Shown: piece by piece, positions 6,544 through 14,109 of the stretch
Numbering within the stretch: the stretch's first letter is position 1
Layout: each line of letters begins with the position of its first letter
Assembly (NCBI GenBank): GCA_035550295.1
Contig: DASZPJ010000014.1
Location: 1 to 22,781 of the forward strand
DNA from: DASZPJ01 sp035550295
GTDB lineage: Bacteria; Patescibacteriota; Saccharimonadia; Saccharimonadales; UBA4665
Direction of reading: 5' to 3'
DNA length: 22,781 nucleotides
Translations under genes and position numbers: made by a program
Notes under the pieces: model-generated
Database searches by the model: none
The model's input: only the letters and a program-made list of their open reading frames with translations
Told to the model about the DNA's origin: nothing

Positions 6544-6549
6544 AGTATA
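6544..6549 (-). promoter_or_regulatory. -10 box of the Crp-like regulator gene
   Basis: TATACT on the minus strand (6549 to 6544) ends 8 nt before the ATG at 6535, within the 38 bp gap after the LCP gene. The predicted transcript has no more than one or two leader bases. No clear -35 was found. Confidence 0.5.
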
Positions 6550-6573
6550 ACTTAATATCGCTTGCCATGCCCG

Positions 6574-8121
6574 CTACTGGTTAGCCTGGAATTGGGCTGC
6601 CTGGTCGTTGCCTAAAATGATGATGAAATCTGCGTTATAAACACCAGCATAAGGGTTGGTGGTTGTGACGTGGTGACCGAATACCTGCTCCAGCAAAGCT
6701 TTGGTGCTTGGTTTTTTACCCTTAGAGTTATCAATGATGGTCGTAGTGGCTTGGTTGCCGCTGGCGTCGCCCACCGAAATAACGTCCAGGTCCTTGCTGA
6801 GCAGACGAGTGCGTTCCTTGGATGCCAACCCACTAGCCGTAGTACCGTTCAACACCACTACTGCAGCGTTCTCCTGGACAATCGGGCTGTTAGAGGTGTT
6901 TTGATGGATAAACTGTTGGATATCGCTAAAGTCATCAAGGCCAGCGGCCGGTGCCAGCGCTGACTGTCCACCCGGGGCGGTGTAGCTAGCTAGCAAGTTT
7001 TTACCATTGGCATCGTTCAAACTAAGCGATTTGATTGCGCTGTTGTTGATTGGCTTGATCAAGTCATATAGGCGGTGGAATTCGCTGAGCGTCATGTCTG
7101 TTTTGACATTATTACCAAGGGCGTCAGCCAATCCGGTAACTTTAGCAGGGTTGGCTAAAACGCCTAGGCTCGTGGCTTTGCTTTTGAGGGCCACTAACAT
7201 TTGCCGCTGGTGCATTGTCCGGTCAAAGTCGCTGGCATCAAAGCCGTAAGAACCGTAAGCGTCGCCCCTGGCCCTTGCCAAGTCCAAGGCCTGCTCACCG
7301 TTCAGGTGGGCTTTTCCGTTTTTAAGGCTGACAAGCGGCCCGTGCGTAACGTAATCAATGCTAGGGTCATAAAGACCGCGCGGATCATCGCTTTTAATGG
7401 TGATATCAATGCCACCTACCGAATTTACTGCGTCGCGCAGGGCAGAGTAATCGATCAGCCCATAGTAGTCGATATCAATCCCAAAGTTTTGTTCGATAAC
7501 TTGTTCCAGCTGTCCCATGCCGCCAGTGGGGTAGCCAGTCTCACTGAACTGTTGTTCCTCGCCGTAAACGTAAGCTGCGTTAATTTTAGCGTGGCCGTCA
7601 TCGCCGATGTTAACCCACAGGTCACGCGGCACACTTAAAATGAAGGCTTTGTTGTGTTGGGTATCAATACTCAAAATCATAATAGAATCCGTTAATTGGC
7701 CGCCATTATGGCCAGCATCATCGGACGAGTTGCCAGCCAACAAAATGTTGACACGGCCGACATCTTCACCCTTCAGGCGAGTAGTATGCAAGAAGCCGAA
7801 AATACTGCCGCCAAATAACTTGTGCGCATCGTATAAGAATTTGCCGCCGACGAACAGGCCAGCCAGTACTACGATAATCGCCAGGTATTTTGCGATACGT
7901 TTAGGTTTCAGGATTCGACGCAATCTGCCTGTTTGCTTAACAACGGCTTTGGCGCCACTGGCCCGGCCGTGATGATCGCGTGGATCATATTGGTAGCTAT
8001 GCAGGGTCATACCAACGCTTGGAAAATTCTTGGCTTGCCGCGACGCAGTTACGGCGTCTTGAGCCGGCCGTGAAGCGGAATTGGCGCGATGGACAGCAAT
8101 GAGTCGGGCTTTTTGTGGCAT
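6574..8121 (-). CDS. LytR-CpsA-Psr (LCP) family protein with LytR_C domain
   Basis: Membrane-anchored phosphotransferase of the type that moves lipid-linked glycan polymers onto peptidoglycan outside the cytoplasm. Numbered from the upstream ATG at 8133: a long cytoplasmic N-terminus of about 80 residues, one TM helix at about 82-100, then the LCP domain with VNILLAGNSSDD (128-139), LTDSIMILSID, SVPRDLWV (167-174), AKINAAYVYG and the later LDLARARG...DFDRTMHQRQ, carrying the Asp and Arg residues that bind the pyrophosphate. A C-terminal LytR_C domain follows (VVVLNGTTASGLASKE to IIILGND). Two in-frame ATGs compete, 8133 and 8121. A TATAAT box ends 2 nt before the first, so that ATG should lie upstream of the transcript; I choose 8121. 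Confidence 0.9.
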   Translation of the reverse strand: MPQKARLIAVHRANSASRPAQDAVTASRQAKNFPSVGMTLHSYQYDPRDHHGRASGAKAVVKQTGRLRRILKPKRIAKYLAIIVVLAGLFVGGKFLYDAHKLFGGSIFGFLHTTRLKGEDVGRVNILLAGNSSDDAGHNGGQLTDSIMILSIDTQHNKAFILSVPRDLWVNIGDDGHAKINAAYVYGEEQQFSETGYPTGGMGQLEQVIEQNFGIDIDYYGLIDYSALRDAVNSVGGIDITIKSDDPRGLYDPSIDYVTHGPLVSLKNGKAHLNGEQALDLARARGDAYGSYGFDASDFDRTMHQRQMLVALKSKATSLGVLANPAKVTGLADALGNNVKTDMTLSEFHRLYDLIKPINNSAIKSLSLNDANGKNLLASYTAPGGQSALAPAAGLDDFSDIQQFIHQNTSNSPIVQENAAVVVLNGTTASGLASKERTRLLSKDLDVISVGDASGNQATTTIIDNSKGKKPSTKALLEQVFGHHVTTTNPYAGVYNADFIIILGNDQAAQFQANQ

Positions 8122-8135
8122 GGAAATAGGCATTC

Positions 8136-8165
8136 ATTATAGCGTGTTCCGAGGTTAAGTGCTAA
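8136..8165 (-). promoter_or_regulatory. Promoter of the LCP gene
   Basis: On the minus strand, TTAGCA (8165 to 8160), an 18 bp spacer and a perfect TATAAT (8141 to 8136). Predicted start is near 8129, which leaves a leader of about 8 nt before the ATG at 8121 and places the ATG at 8133 outside the message. Confidence 0.6.
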
Positions 8166-8247
8166 CTTTTTTCGGACTTGAAGCGTAACGATTAAGGCTG
8201 AGAACCAGCTGATACGAGCCTACATCCGGCAGTGCCTTAAGGAAGAG

Positions 8248-8277
8248 TTGGCAGTTTTAAATAGAGCAAGCTATACT
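8248..8277 (+). promoter_or_regulatory. Promoter of the GT2 gene
   Basis: TTGGCA at 8248-8253, 18 bp, TATACT at 8272-8277; the ATG at 8290 follows after 12 nt, so the leader is about 6 nt. An 8 bp palindrome CCTTAAGG (8235-8242) sits just upstream of the -35 and could be an operator, though it may be chance. The remaining part of this gap shows nothing else. Confidence 0.6.
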
Positions 8278-8289
8278 CTTATGTAGTTT

Positions 8290-9231
8290 ATGAAACTTGT
8301 TGTCCAGATACCGTGTCTTAACGAAGCCGAAACCTTGCCGTTAGTTTTAAGTGGCATACCCAAAAAGATTGCCGGCATTGATGAAATTATCGTACTTATA
8401 GTCGATGACGGGTCTACCGACAATACCGTTGAAGTTGCCAAGAAACATGGCGTTAAGCACTTTGTGCATCATGCCCGTAACCAAGGACTGGGCCGGTCAT
8501 TCCACGACGGCGTGCTGGAAGCCCTGGCCATTGGTGCCGATATCGTAGTCAACACGGATGGTGACAACCAATATCCACAAGAGAAAATCGGCGATTTAGT
8601 CCAACCGATTGTCAAAGGCCAGGCCGACATCGTAATTGCCGACCGCCAAACCCAAACAATTGAGCACTTTTCGCCGCTCAAGAAACTGCTGCAGCGCGTT
8701 GGTAGCCGGGTGGTGAACAAAGCCGCCGGCACCAATTTGCCGGACGCCGTCAGTGGTTTCCGGGCCTACAGCCGCGAGTCGTTATTCCAGCTCAACACTA
8801 TTACCCGCTTTAGCTACACCGTCGAAACAATCATCCAGGCAGGCAACAAGCGCTTAAAAATTGCCAGCGTTCCGATTACCACCAATCCTAAAACCCGTGA
8901 ATCCAGGTTGTTTGGATCAATGCGCGAAATGGTCACCAAACAAATGGTTACGATTGTGCGGGCTTACGTGATGTACAAGCCATATGTCGTGCTTGGCGGG
9001 CTGGGCTGGCTGCTGTTTTTGATCGGTTTGGTCCCGTTTGCACGCTTTGCAATCCTAAGTATCCAGGACGGTACTACTGGGCACATCCAGTCGCTTTTAA
9101 TCGGTTCGTTGTTAATGATTGCTGCTTTCTTGTGCTTAGTCCTAAATATCGTGGCTGATTTGATCCGCATCAACCGGGTACTGATAGAAGACAACCTGGA
9201 GCAAACTAAGCGCGCTAGATTCGATAAATAA
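8290..9231 (+). CDS. GT2 glycosyltransferase, dolichyl-phosphate-sugar synthase-like, with 2 C-terminal TM helices
   Basis: 313 residues. The GT-A domain begins MKLVVQIPCLNEAETL; nucleotide-binding VDDGSTDNT is at 38-46, the metal-binding DxD region TDGDNQYP at 89-96, and the acceptor region DAVSGFRAYSR near 151-161. After about residue 225 come two TM helices (about 232-255 and 265-290), the layout of polyprenyl-phosphate mannose/glucose synthases (DPM1/GtrB-like). It probably transfers a sugar from a nucleotide sugar to a polyprenyl phosphate at the inner face of the membrane, to be used by a GT-C enzyme such as the DUF2142 protein encoded next door. The two genes end exactly back to back (stop at 9229-9231, opposing stop at 9232-9234). 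Confidence 0.9.
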   Translation: MKLVVQIPCLNEAETLPLVLSGIPKKIAGIDEIIVLIVDDGSTDNTVEVAKKHGVKHFVHHARNQGLGRSFHDGVLEALAIGADIVVNTDGDNQYPQEKIGDLVQPIVKGQADIVIADRQTQTIEHFSPLKKLLQRVGSRVVNKAAGTNLPDAVSGFRAYSRESLFQLNTITRFSYTVETIIQAGNKRLKIASVPITTNPKTRESRLFGSMREMVTKQMVTIVRAYVMYKPYVVLGGLGWLLFLIGLVPFARFAILSIQDGTTGHIQSLLIGSLLMIAAFLCLVLNIVADLIRINRVLIEDNLEQTKRARFDK

Positions 9232-10617
9232 CTAGCCTGTGTAAAGTTGGGTGTTACGCAGCATCATCAGTAGACCACTGCCTAGAATTATGGCCAAAAC
9301 TAATATAATGGCCGCTACCGGCATCAACAGTTTGCGGCCACTCAGCAGTTTATAGATGTAATAACCATCCAGTAACCCCAGGATAAGTACGCTTGGAATG
9401 ACATAACGGCCATTTAAGGCAATCCCAAATACCCTATAGTGCATGTAATTCCCCAGATTCACCAGCATTTGGCTAGCCATGTAATACAACGCTATGGCGG
9501 CTACGTATAGGCGCAGGTGAGCGCTATGGTCGCGGCGCCAGCGTGATGCATCGTAAACCAGGCCTGCGCCCGTGGCGCTTAGAAATACGGCTGATAGCAT
9601 AGGGGTTAACCATGGGGCTGGACGCACGGCATGTCGCCAAAACTGGGCCTGGATGTCCACGATGTTGGTCACGCTGTTCCAATACCAACGGGCCACAAAA
9701 GTAGGCAAAGGCATTAGCGGCTTTTTGGGTTGCCTAGCTAGGCTTCGGGCCCGGGCGCTACTCCAAAAGTTATAACAAGGTTTAACGCCCTGGACTTGTT
9801 CGCAGCTGGGAATAACTGCATGGTAGCGAATGATATTGCCACCGACACGTTCAGCAAAAAGACCCAGTCCAACGATTAAAACTATTGCCGCTATGGCCAC
9901 GCCATTCCCGATCTTTCGCAAGCCCTTAAGTAGCGACGTAGGCTGTTTAAAGAAAATAACAATGGCCAGGACCACAAACAAAACACCCATTGGCAACAAA
10001 TCACGCTTGACTAAGCCCCCCAGAACGGCGACGTCAAGCAACCACAGCAAATCGGCTGTTGTTGGTTTTTCCCAAAGTCTCATAAGTAATAAGATTCCCA
10101 GGAAAATACCAACCCATACCAGTACGTCGTTGTTAACGGCGGCACACATAAACAACACCATAGGCAAGTTAGTAAGCGCCAAAAGTCCGGTATTGGTTAC
10201 CGAGTCCGGCAAGTTCATACGTCGACAAATTTTGATTAGTATCAGCAGCGCCAGCAGTCCGAAACCGACCGAAAACAGGCGGATCAGGTAAAACTTATTG
10301 TGGGCTGACAAAGGCGTGACACGGTATACCAAACTCATGCTGTAGTGGTACAAGTAATCTACTTCGCGCGTTTTATCGCCCAGGTGTGATGTTGGTTTTT
10401 GATGGCTAAACCATGGGCTTAAAGAGTGGTTTGCGTAAAAAGTGATGAAATCAATATGGTTGTTTTCGTCCGGTGGCGTTCCAAAACGGACGCTGAAAAC
10501 CAAAACCAAACATTGGGCAACAAATAAAGCCAGGACTAGCTGGCGAGCGCGGCGGGAACCCATAAACTTGCGTAAGCGATCAGCTTTACGGGTAAGTGTC
10601 GGCTGCAGCTTATTCAT
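9232..10617 (-). CDS. DUF2142-like polytopic membrane protein (probable GT-C glycosyltransferase relative)
   Basis: A 461-residue protein with about ten hydrophobic segments. After a basic N-terminus and the first TM comes the FGTPPDENNHIDFI segment: an acidic PDE-x-x-H motif in the first outer loop is typical of DUF2142 and other GT-C enzymes that use polyprenyl-phosphate sugars. A second long outer loop (around 255-315) carries YHAVIPSCEQVQGVKPCYNF with two cysteines that could pair. The role suggested is extracytoplasmic glycosylation of a surface glycan or protein using the lipid-linked sugar made by the neighbouring GT2. The substrate is not deducible. It starts at the ATG at 10617, 9 nt after a TATACT box. 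Confidence 0.82.
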   Translation of the reverse strand: MNKLQPTLTRKADRLRKFMGSRRARQLVLALFVAQCLVLVFSVRFGTPPDENNHIDFITFYANHSLSPWFSHQKPTSHLGDKTREVDYLYHYSMSLVYRVTPLSAHNKFYLIRLFSVGFGLLALLILIKICRRMNLPDSVTNTGLLALTNLPMVLFMCAAVNNDVLVWVGIFLGILLLMRLWEKPTTADLLWLLDVAVLGGLVKRDLLPMGVLFVVLAIVIFFKQPTSLLKGLRKIGNGVAIAAIVLIVGLGLFAERVGGNIIRYHAVIPSCEQVQGVKPCYNFWSSARARSLARQPKKPLMPLPTFVARWYWNSVTNIVDIQAQFWRHAVRPAPWLTPMLSAVFLSATGAGLVYDASRWRRDHSAHLRLYVAAIALYYMASQMLVNLGNYMHYRVFGIALNGRYVIPSVLILGLLDGYYIYKLLSGRKLLMPVAAIILVLAIILGSGLLMMLRNTQLYTG

Positions 10618-10626
10618 TTGACTTTA

Positions 10627-10632
10627 AGTATA
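10627..10632 (-). promoter_or_regulatory. -10 box of the DUF2142 gene
   Basis: TATACT on the minus strand (10632 to 10627), 9 nt before the ATG at 10617. It overlaps the -35 (TATACA, 10629-10634) of the divergent gene, so the two promoters are physically interlocked. Confidence 0.5.
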
Positions 10633-10657
10633 CACGCTCCCGGTCATACGCTATGAT
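10629..10657 (+). promoter_or_regulatory. Promoter of the second UPF0104 gene (predicted leaderless)
   Basis: TATACA at 10629-10634, 17 bp, TATGAT at 10652-10657, then 7 nt to the ATG at 10665. This decides among three in-frame ATGs (10596, 10653, 10665) in favour of the last. Confidence 0.6.
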
Positions 10658-10664
10658 AGTTGCT

Positions 10665-11537
10665 ATGCGCCGTCGGCTAAAAACGTTTGCCGTAATTATA
10701 GTTTTGCCTTTAACGGCAGTCGTATTTGTCCGCTTCTTTATCCAGCATCCAGAGGTAGGCAAACAGCTACACAATACCTCACCCGGCCTGCTGGTGCTGC
10801 TTTTAGCCCTTTATTTATTGAGCATCGCCGCTCTAACATTTAATACTTACGCAACTCTGTTGCTCTGCAACTTGAAGGTTAAAACCCGTGAGAACTTTTT
10901 GCTAACCGCCTATTCAGCGGTGATTAACTTCTTTGGGCCTTTGCAAAGCGGTCCGGCCTTCCGGGCAGTTTATCTGAAGAAAAAATATAGCTTGAACCTT
11001 AAAAACTACGCTACGGCCACCTTGATGTACCTGGCTTTTTGGGGGATCTTCAGCGTCATGTTACTGCTATCAGGACTCCTCAAGTGGTGGCTATTAGCAG
11101 TACTGGCCTTAATTGCGCTTGGTTTGGCATTTGCCAGTCGGCTACCGCAGGTGAGTCAACGTTTGGCAAAATTAAGCGTTCGTCATTGGTACTATCTGGC
11201 ACTATCCACGGCACTGCAAATTGGGTGCGTGGTGTTCATTTATTACAGCGAGCTCCACAGCGTTGCGCCGCATACCAGTTTCAGCCAGGCCGTGGTTTAC
11301 ACCGGCGCCGCCAACTTAGCGCTTTATGTGTCGTTGACACCGGGCGCTATCGGCTTTCGCGAATCATTCCTGGTATTTTCCCGCCACTTGCATCACATCA
11401 GCAACAACACGATTGTGGCCGCCAACATCCTGGACCGCGCCGTATATATTATCCTATTGCTTTTGCTGGCAGCTTTCATTTTTGCCAGTCACGCCCAGCA
11501 GCGGCTGACCGCTGTCACCAAACAGGCAAAAGACTGA
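10665..11537 (+). CDS. UPF0104 / LPG-synthase-TM (flippase-like) membrane protein, second copy
   Basis: About 290 residues with seven or eight hydrophobic helices, starting MRRRLKTFAVIIVLPLTAVVF (positive-inside N-terminus, then TM1). Family marks are the TAYSAVINFFGPLQSGPAFR segment and, near the C-terminus, SLTPGAIGFRESFLVF, the Gly/Pro hairpin of this family. Like the 1927-2877 copy it lacks any soluble transferase domain. Two copies flanking GT2, DUF2142 and LCP genes suggest lipid or lipid-linked glycan handling in envelope assembly. Earlier in-frame ATGs at 10596 and 10653 would add 23 or 4 residues; 10596 would place the start inside the divergent gene. The OmpR-type regulator begins 41 bp downstream with its own -10 box. 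Confidence 0.83.
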   Translation: MRRRLKTFAVIIVLPLTAVVFVRFFIQHPEVGKQLHNTSPGLLVLLLALYLLSIAALTFNTYATLLLCNLKVKTRENFLLTAYSAVINFFGPLQSGPAFRAVYLKKKYSLNLKNYATATLMYLAFWGIFSVMLLLSGLLKWWLLAVLALIALGLAFASRLPQVSQRLAKLSVRHWYYLALSTALQIGCVVFIYYSELHSVAPHTSFSQAVVYTGAANLALYVSLTPGAIGFRESFLVFSRHLHHISNNTIVAANILDRAVYIILLLLLAAFIFASHAQQRLTAVTKQAKD

Positions 11538-11565
11538 TCTTACAGCTGTTTTTCAAGTCGGGTTT

Positions 11566-11571
11566 TATAAT
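11566..11571 (+). promoter_or_regulatory. -10 box of the OmpR-type regulator (predicted leaderless)
   Basis: A perfect TATAAT ends 7 nt before the ATG at 11579. No standard -35; CTTACA occurs 21 bp upstream (11539-11544). Confidence 0.55.
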
Positions 11572-11578
11572 TTTAAGC

Positions 11579-12256
11579 ATGAGAATCCTGGTAATCGAAG
11601 ATGAACCAAAAATTGCCCAAGCCGTTAAGCGTGGCTTGGAACTCAAGGGCTTTGCCGTAGATGCTGTCCACGACGCCGACAGTGGCCTTAGTTATGCCAG
11701 CGATCCGGACTATGACGCCATCGTACTGGACCGGATGTTGCCCGGCAGCATGGACGGGGTTACACTCTGCCAGCAATTACGAAAAGACGGCATCCATACG
11801 CCGGTTATTATGCTAACCGCCCGCGGCACTATTGGCGACAAAGTCCAGGGTCTCAACAGCGGCGCGGACGATTACTTGGTCAAGCCTTTTTCGTTCGATG
11901 AATTAACGGCCCGCGTCCGGGCCTTATTGCGGCGTCCTGTGCAGCAGGTGGGTACCCAGCTTTGCGTCGGCGATTTATGTCTCGATACCAACTCATATGA
12001 AGTAAAGCGCGGCCAGAAGGTTATTAAGCTGTCCCACAAGGAGTATTCGCTGCTAGAATACTTCATGCACCATCCCGGGCAAGTCATTACTAAGGATATG
12101 ATCATCAATCATGTCTGGAATGAAGACGCTGACGTGCTGCCCAACACCATCGAGGTTTATATTGGTTATTTGCGTAACAAAATTGACCGGCCATTCCCTA
12201 AAGCTAAGCAGCTGCTGCAAACCCAGCGTGGTTTTGGCTACGTATTAAGTGAATAG
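11579..12256 (+). CDS. OmpR/PhoB-family response regulator
   Basis: 225 residues. The receiver domain has acidic residues E7-D8-E9, phospho-acceptor D51 (IVLDRMLP), T80 and K102 (YLVKPFSFDEL). It is followed by a C-terminal winged-helix DNA-binding domain (about 125-224; LSHKEYSLLEYFMHHPGQVITKDMII, then VYIGYLRNKID and QTQRGFGYVL), the standard OmpR arrangement. The open frame extends far upstream, but the sequence before 11579 is out-of-frame coding of the preceding gene; the ATG at 11579 gives the canonical MRILVIEDE start and lies 7 nt after TATAAT. The kinase gene follows with a 1 bp gap. Because the cyo operon lies convergently just beyond, respiratory or envelope stress genes are possible targets; no binding site was identified. 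Confidence 0.95.
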   Translation: MRILVIEDEPKIAQAVKRGLELKGFAVDAVHDADSGLSYASDPDYDAIVLDRMLPGSMDGVTLCQQLRKDGIHTPVIMLTARGTIGDKVQGLNSGADDYLVKPFSFDELTARVRALLRRPVQQVGTQLCVGDLCLDTNSYEVKRGQKVIKLSHKEYSLLEYFMHHPGQVITKDMIINHVWNEDADVLPNTIEVYIGYLRNKIDRPFPKAKQLLQTQRGFGYVLSE

Positions 12257-12257
12257 C

Positions 12258-13292
12258 ATGTTTAGATCTGCAACCTTCAAACTAACCATGTGGTACCTGG
12301 CAATCGTTATGGCTATTAGCCTGGTTTTTAGTTTCGTCCTATACCGCGTGGCGACTGGCGAACTGCAGCGCGGCCTCAACCATGAAACCCAGCGGATATA
12401 TAACCAGTTTCCGGTCTTCGAGAATAATCCAATTCTGCGGCCAACTACCGACTTTGACGACGGCGCACACCGCATCTTGCTAAGACTAATTGGCTTTAAC
12501 TTAATCGTTTTAGTTACAGCCGGTGGCGCCAGTTACTGGCTAGCTAAACGTACGCTGGAACCAATCGAAGAAGCCCACGAGCAACAAAAGCGCTTTACCG
12601 CCGACGTCAGCCACGAGTTGCGTACGCCGCTTACGGCGCTGCGTATGGAAAGCGAAGTGGCATTACTCAATAAAAAAGCCAGTTCTAAAGACTTGCGCAA
12701 CACCCTGTCCAGCAACCTGGAAGAAGTAGGCAAGTTGGAGTCGCTAATTAATAACCTGTTACGTCTATCGCGTCTGGAAGCCGACGAACTACAGCAGGGC
12801 TTTACTAACCTCTCCAGCAAAGAACTGGTGCAAGCGGCCGTAAGGCAGGTTTCAACGCTCGCTAAAGCCCGCAAAACCACTATTAAAACGTCTGGTGACT
12901 CGGCGATAATTTTTGGCGACCAGGACGCTTTAGTCCAGCTATTGGTCATTTTGCTCGACAACGCCATCAAATACAGCGAAGACAACAGCCAAGTTACTGT
13001 AAATAGTGTGGTTGTGGGTGGACATTTAAACTTAGAAGTTATTGACCATGGGGATGGGATTGACCACCAATCTTTAGAGCACCTGTTTGACCGCTTTTAC
13101 CGGGCTGACCAGTCACGCCAAAAGTCTGGTGAGCAGGGCTTTGGTTTGGGTTTATCAATCGCCAAAATGATTGCTGACCTACACGAAGCTAACATTGTCG
13201 TGACCAGCCAGCCAAACCACGGCACAACCGTTACGGTGACACTAGCTAAGGCAAATGCGGGCCAACCGCCAACAAAACCGGCAAAACCATAA
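12258..13292 (+). CDS. Membrane-bound sensor histidine kinase
   Basis: About 344 residues. TM1 at about 8-29, a short outer segment of only about 45 residues, TM2 at about 77-95, then DHp with FTADVSHELRTPLTALRMESE (phospho-acceptor His119, counted from the ATG at 12258) and HATPase_c with N-box LLVILLDNAIKYSED, G1 DHGDGIDH, F-box LFDRFYRAD and G2 GFGLGLSIAKMI. No separate HAMP or PAS domain is recognisable, and the small sensor loop points to intramembrane or envelope sensing. GTG at 12249 is an alternative start overlapping the regulator's stop; ATG at 12258 is preferred. The last 47 bp (13246-13292, the Pro/Lys/Ala-rich tail) overlap the end of cyoE on the other strand. Confidence 0.93.
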   Translation: MFRSATFKLTMWYLAIVMAISLVFSFVLYRVATGELQRGLNHETQRIYNQFPVFENNPILRPTTDFDDGAHRILLRLIGFNLIVLVTAGGASYWLAKRTLEPIEEAHEQQKRFTADVSHELRTPLTALRMESEVALLNKKASSKDLRNTLSSNLEEVGKLESLINNLLRLSRLEADELQQGFTNLSSKELVQAAVRQVSTLAKARKTTIKTSGDSAIIFGDQDALVQLLVILLDNAIKYSEDNSQVTVNSVVVGGHLNLEVIDHGDGIDHQSLEHLFDRFYRADQSRQKSGEQGFGLGLSIAKMIADLHEANIVVTSQPNHGTTVTVTLAKANAGQPPTKPAKP

Positions 13293-14109
13293 TCACAACC
13301 AGGGAATGCCCAAACACTTGCCGGGCCCAAGCAGCTTCGTGCTTAGTGTCCCATGGTCGGGCTGCTACGCGTAGCCAGCTAAATCCTAACAGCAGGACCG
13401 CAACCAAATAAATATTGCCTTTTGGGCTAATCATTGTCATGAACAGCCCCGCAGATGTTACTACAAAGAGCAAAATGTAGGCTATGATTTGCGCCCGCAT
13501 GCTGTTCAAGCCATATCGTACCGACCAAATGGGTAAACCGGCAGACCGGTAATCGTCCTGTCTATAAATACCAATAGCGTAAAAATGCGCCATTTGCCAA
13601 AATACCATCATTGCAAATAACAAACTTGCTGTAAGGTCTAGGCGATCAGTAACTGCACAGTAGCCCGCGACCAGCGACATAGAGCCGGAGATTGTGCCAA
13701 TCCATGTGCTCCAAACAGTGTGGCGTTTAGCCCAACCATAAGCCACTACGTAATCAACGTAGGCAATGCCGCCCAAGAATACAACCGCAAAGTTAACCCA
13801 GGTTGCTAAAATCCAGAAGCCAAAACTGCCCAATATAAGTGCCAGCCACAGGGCCGCACTAGGCGTGACCAAGCCAGTTGGCAATGCTCGCTTTTTGGTC
13901 CGGTTCATTCGCCTGTCAATCGAGCGGTCTAAATAATTGTTGGCTGCACAAGCCGAAGCAATCACCAATGTTATCCCCCCCAAGAAGGCCATAAACAGCT
14001 GGAGGTCTATCGGCCAATTGGTTGCAAATAAAAACCCCGCCGCTGCCGTGTAGACATTAGCTAGGGTGCGCTCTGGTTTTATTAGCTCCAAGTAGGCACG
14101 CAAGGCCAT
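13246..14109 (-). CDS. cyoE: Protoheme IX farnesyltransferase (heme O synthase)
   Basis: UbiA-superfamily prenyltransferase of 287 residues with about eight or nine TM helices. It converts heme B to heme O, the high-spin heme of cytochrome bo3, using farnesyl diphosphate. The first Asp-rich motif NNYLDRSIDRRMNRTKKRALPTG and the second RQDDYRSAGLPIWSVRYG are both intact, with the PERTLAN N-terminal signature. It is the last gene of the cyo operon: its ATG shares one base with the cyoD stop (TAATG). Its stop lies inside the convergent kinase gene. Other UbiA members make quinones or archaeal-type lipids, but the motifs and operon position point to CyoE. Confidence 0.95.
   Translation of the reverse strand: MALRAYLELIKPERTLANVYTAAAGFLFATNWPIDLQLFMAFLGGITLVIASACAANNYLDRSIDRRMNRTKKRALPTGLVTPSAALWLALILGSFGFWILATWVNFAVVFLGGIAYVDYVVAYGWAKRHTVWSTWIGTISGSMSLVAGYCAVTDRLDLTASLLFAMMVFWQMAHFYAIGIYRQDDYRSAGLPIWSVRYGLNSMRAQIIAYILLFVVTSAGLFMTMISPKGNIYLVAVLLLGFSWLRVAARPWDTKHEAAWARQVFGHSLVVIMVLPVLLAVGPHLP

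Noticed and set aside
7045..7054. Perfect palindrome CTTGATCAAG, resembling an FNR/Crp half-site pair
   Set aside because: It lies deep inside the LCP coding sequence, away from any promoter, and a single 10 bp palindrome is expected by chance in this length.
8281..8286. ATG-TAG start-stop minimal upstream reading frame before the GT2 gene
   Set aside because: The predicted transcription start (about 8284) lies within or after it, so it is probably not in the mRNA.
8134..8289. Possible small RNA or riboswitch in the longest intergenic gap
   Set aside because: No stable stem-loop series or terminator was visible by eye; two divergent promoters account for the space.
11039..11578. Apparent N-terminal extension of the OmpR-type regulator
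   Set aside because: It is the out-of-frame reading of the UPF0104 gene; the true receiver start with its TATAAT box is at 11579.
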